Shown: positions 63,191-64,000 of the stretch, piece after piece
Numbering within the stretch: the first letter of the stretch is position 1
How the letters are laid out: each line of letters starts with the position of its first letter
NCBI GenBank assembly: GCA_947500445.1
Contig: CANMSB010000006.1
Span: 62,001-126,000 of the forward strand
DNA: 64,000 nt
DNA from: an uncultured Flavobacteriaceae bacterium
GTDB lineage: Bacteria > Bacteroidota > Bacteroidia > Flavobacteriales > Flavobacteriaceae
Direction of reading: 5' to 3'
Notes under the pieces: generated by a model
What the model was told of the DNA's origin: nothing
Database searches by the model: none
Seen by the model: only the letters and a program-made list of their open reading frames with translations
Position numbers and translations under genes: made by a program

Positions 63191-63939
63191 TACATGATCT
63201 TGATTCCCGCCTTTCTAAAATCGCCCAGTCGGGCGTCCGAAGGCTCCAATTCCGTTATCATTGTAGAAATATCCTTTAGTTCACAAGTTTTGTAGCGATT
63301 TTGAGAATTTAGTTTTTCCGAAATCGTGAGCAGCACCGGGTTTTTAGCGGCCTGTACGATCGCCATTTTCACCTGTACACTTTCCCAATCGAACTCGGTG
63401 AGCCCGTACACCGCATCAACATATCCTGTACCGATAAAACCATAGTCGACCCGTACCTTGGAAAGGTTGTGTATTGCATGTCCACCGGAGGCTATCTGCG
63501 ATTCCTTGGCCATGGTACCCCCTAACAAAACGACCTCCAGTTTGGGTTTTTTACATAGCTCCATGGCTACGGGGAGACTTAAGGTAAAACAGGTAAGGCT
63601 CAAATTTGCCGGTATTGTTCTGGCCAGTTCCAAACAAGTGGTTCCCCCATGTATCAAGATAACGCTACCGTTCTTCAGAAGTTTGCATGCCTTTTCCGCA
63701 ATCCTTGTTTTTTTTGCAATGGCATAAATTTCTTTGTTCTGAACGTTTGTATTGGAATACCCTAAGCTGACCGCTCCACCGTGTACTTTTCGAAGCAGCT
63801 TGTCGGCATCCAGCTTTATGACGTCCCTTCTTACCGTGTCAACGGAAACGTTCAAAACCTCGGATATATCGGTCAACAATACCCTGTTATGAAGGGCTAC
63901 TTCGTTTAAAATAATGCGGTGTCGTTCCTCTTTAAGCAT
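63190..63939 (-). CDS. DeoR/GlpR-family transcriptional regulator
   Basis: This 249-residue protein has an N-terminal DeoR HTH (about residues 5-57, L-N-V-S-V-D-T-V-R-R-D) and a C-terminal sugar-phosphate isomerase-like sensor domain (I-H-G-G-T-T-C-L-E-L-A, G-G-T-M, G-F-I-G). Such regulators repress sugar or polyol catabolic operons and are released by a phosphorylated sugar. The target operon is not visible; it is probably upstream of the window's right end. Confidence 0.92.
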   Translation of the reverse strand: MLKEERHRIILNEVALHNRVLLTDISEVLNVSVDTVRRDVIKLDADKLLRKVHGGAVSLGYSNTNVQNKEIYAIAKKTRIAEKACKLLKNGSVILIHGGTTCLELARTIPANLSLTCFTLSLPVAMELCKKPKLEVVLLGGTMAKESQIASGGHAIHNLSKVRVDYGFIGTGYVDAVYGLTEFDWESVQVKMAIVQAAKNPVLLTISEKLNSQNRYKTCELKDISTMITELEPSDARLGDFRKAGIKIM

Positions 63940-64000
63940 AGATGAAAAATAATGGCCGTGAATGGCAAATGTAAAAGAATTATGGTTTTAAGATATAATT

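Overview
The window reads as chromosomal DNA of a marine-type Flavobacteriaceae bacterium (Bacteroidota). The evidence is a primary sigma factor lacking region 1.1, a protein with a type IX secretion type B sorting domain, OmpA, TolC, DUF2490 and DUF4956 families typical of the phylum, 800-residue MacB-like permeases, GAFTDA-type sigma-54 activators, and TAnnTTTG-like promoters. I see no tRNA, rRNA, CRISPR array, prophage or intact transposase. Nearly all genes look intact.

Layout. 1-9045: one co-directional block of Hpt protein, response regulator, membrane-anchored HEAT-repeat scaffold, processive GT2 synthase, LtaS-like membrane protein with TPRs, and TPR/YaiO outer-membrane barrel. It looks like a phosphorelay-controlled exopolysaccharide synthesis and export machine. 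9046-10397: two paralogous microprotein genes of 32 and 33 codons, a shared terminator, then rpoD. 10919-17559: FAD oxidoreductase, DUF6155, 2-hydroxyacid dehydrogenase, SF2 helicase, GT4 and MenB. 18056-24890: serine hydrolase, Gfo/Idh/MocA oxidoreductase with pirin, DUF2452, a 3D-domain lipoprotein, an amidase lipoprotein and an M14 peptidase. 25068-27519: a single-TM microprotein, an OmpA lipoprotein and a VWA lipoprotein. 27802-33847: molybdenum-cofactor genes (moeA, moaA, xdhC, mocA-like) with a cysteine desulfurase. 33893-43922: amidohydrolase, GntR regulator, type IX cargo, VTC/DUF4956/DUF2490 cluster, DMT exporter, DinB-like protein and WYL regulator. 44269-44724: cold-shock-domain protein. 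44731-61653: sigma-54 two-component system divergent from a 14-kb tripartite ABC efflux locus (TolC, HlyD, ATPase, four permeases, second ATPase). 61671-63939: RluE-like synthase, SDR and DeoR regulator.

Three things stand out. The first is the exopolysaccharide-like block, whose LtaS-like member appears to have lost its catalytic residues. The second is the pair of microproteins, whose shared core differs mostly by synonymous codons, which argues that both are translated. The third is a dispersed family of palindromic elements (ends ATACCATTT / AAATGGTAT) in long (161-162 bp) and short (26-39 bp) forms; three of them begin exactly on the TAA stop codon of a neighbouring gene, and two long copies carry an inverted central module.

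All family calls are by eye from motifs and overall sequence; no database search was run.
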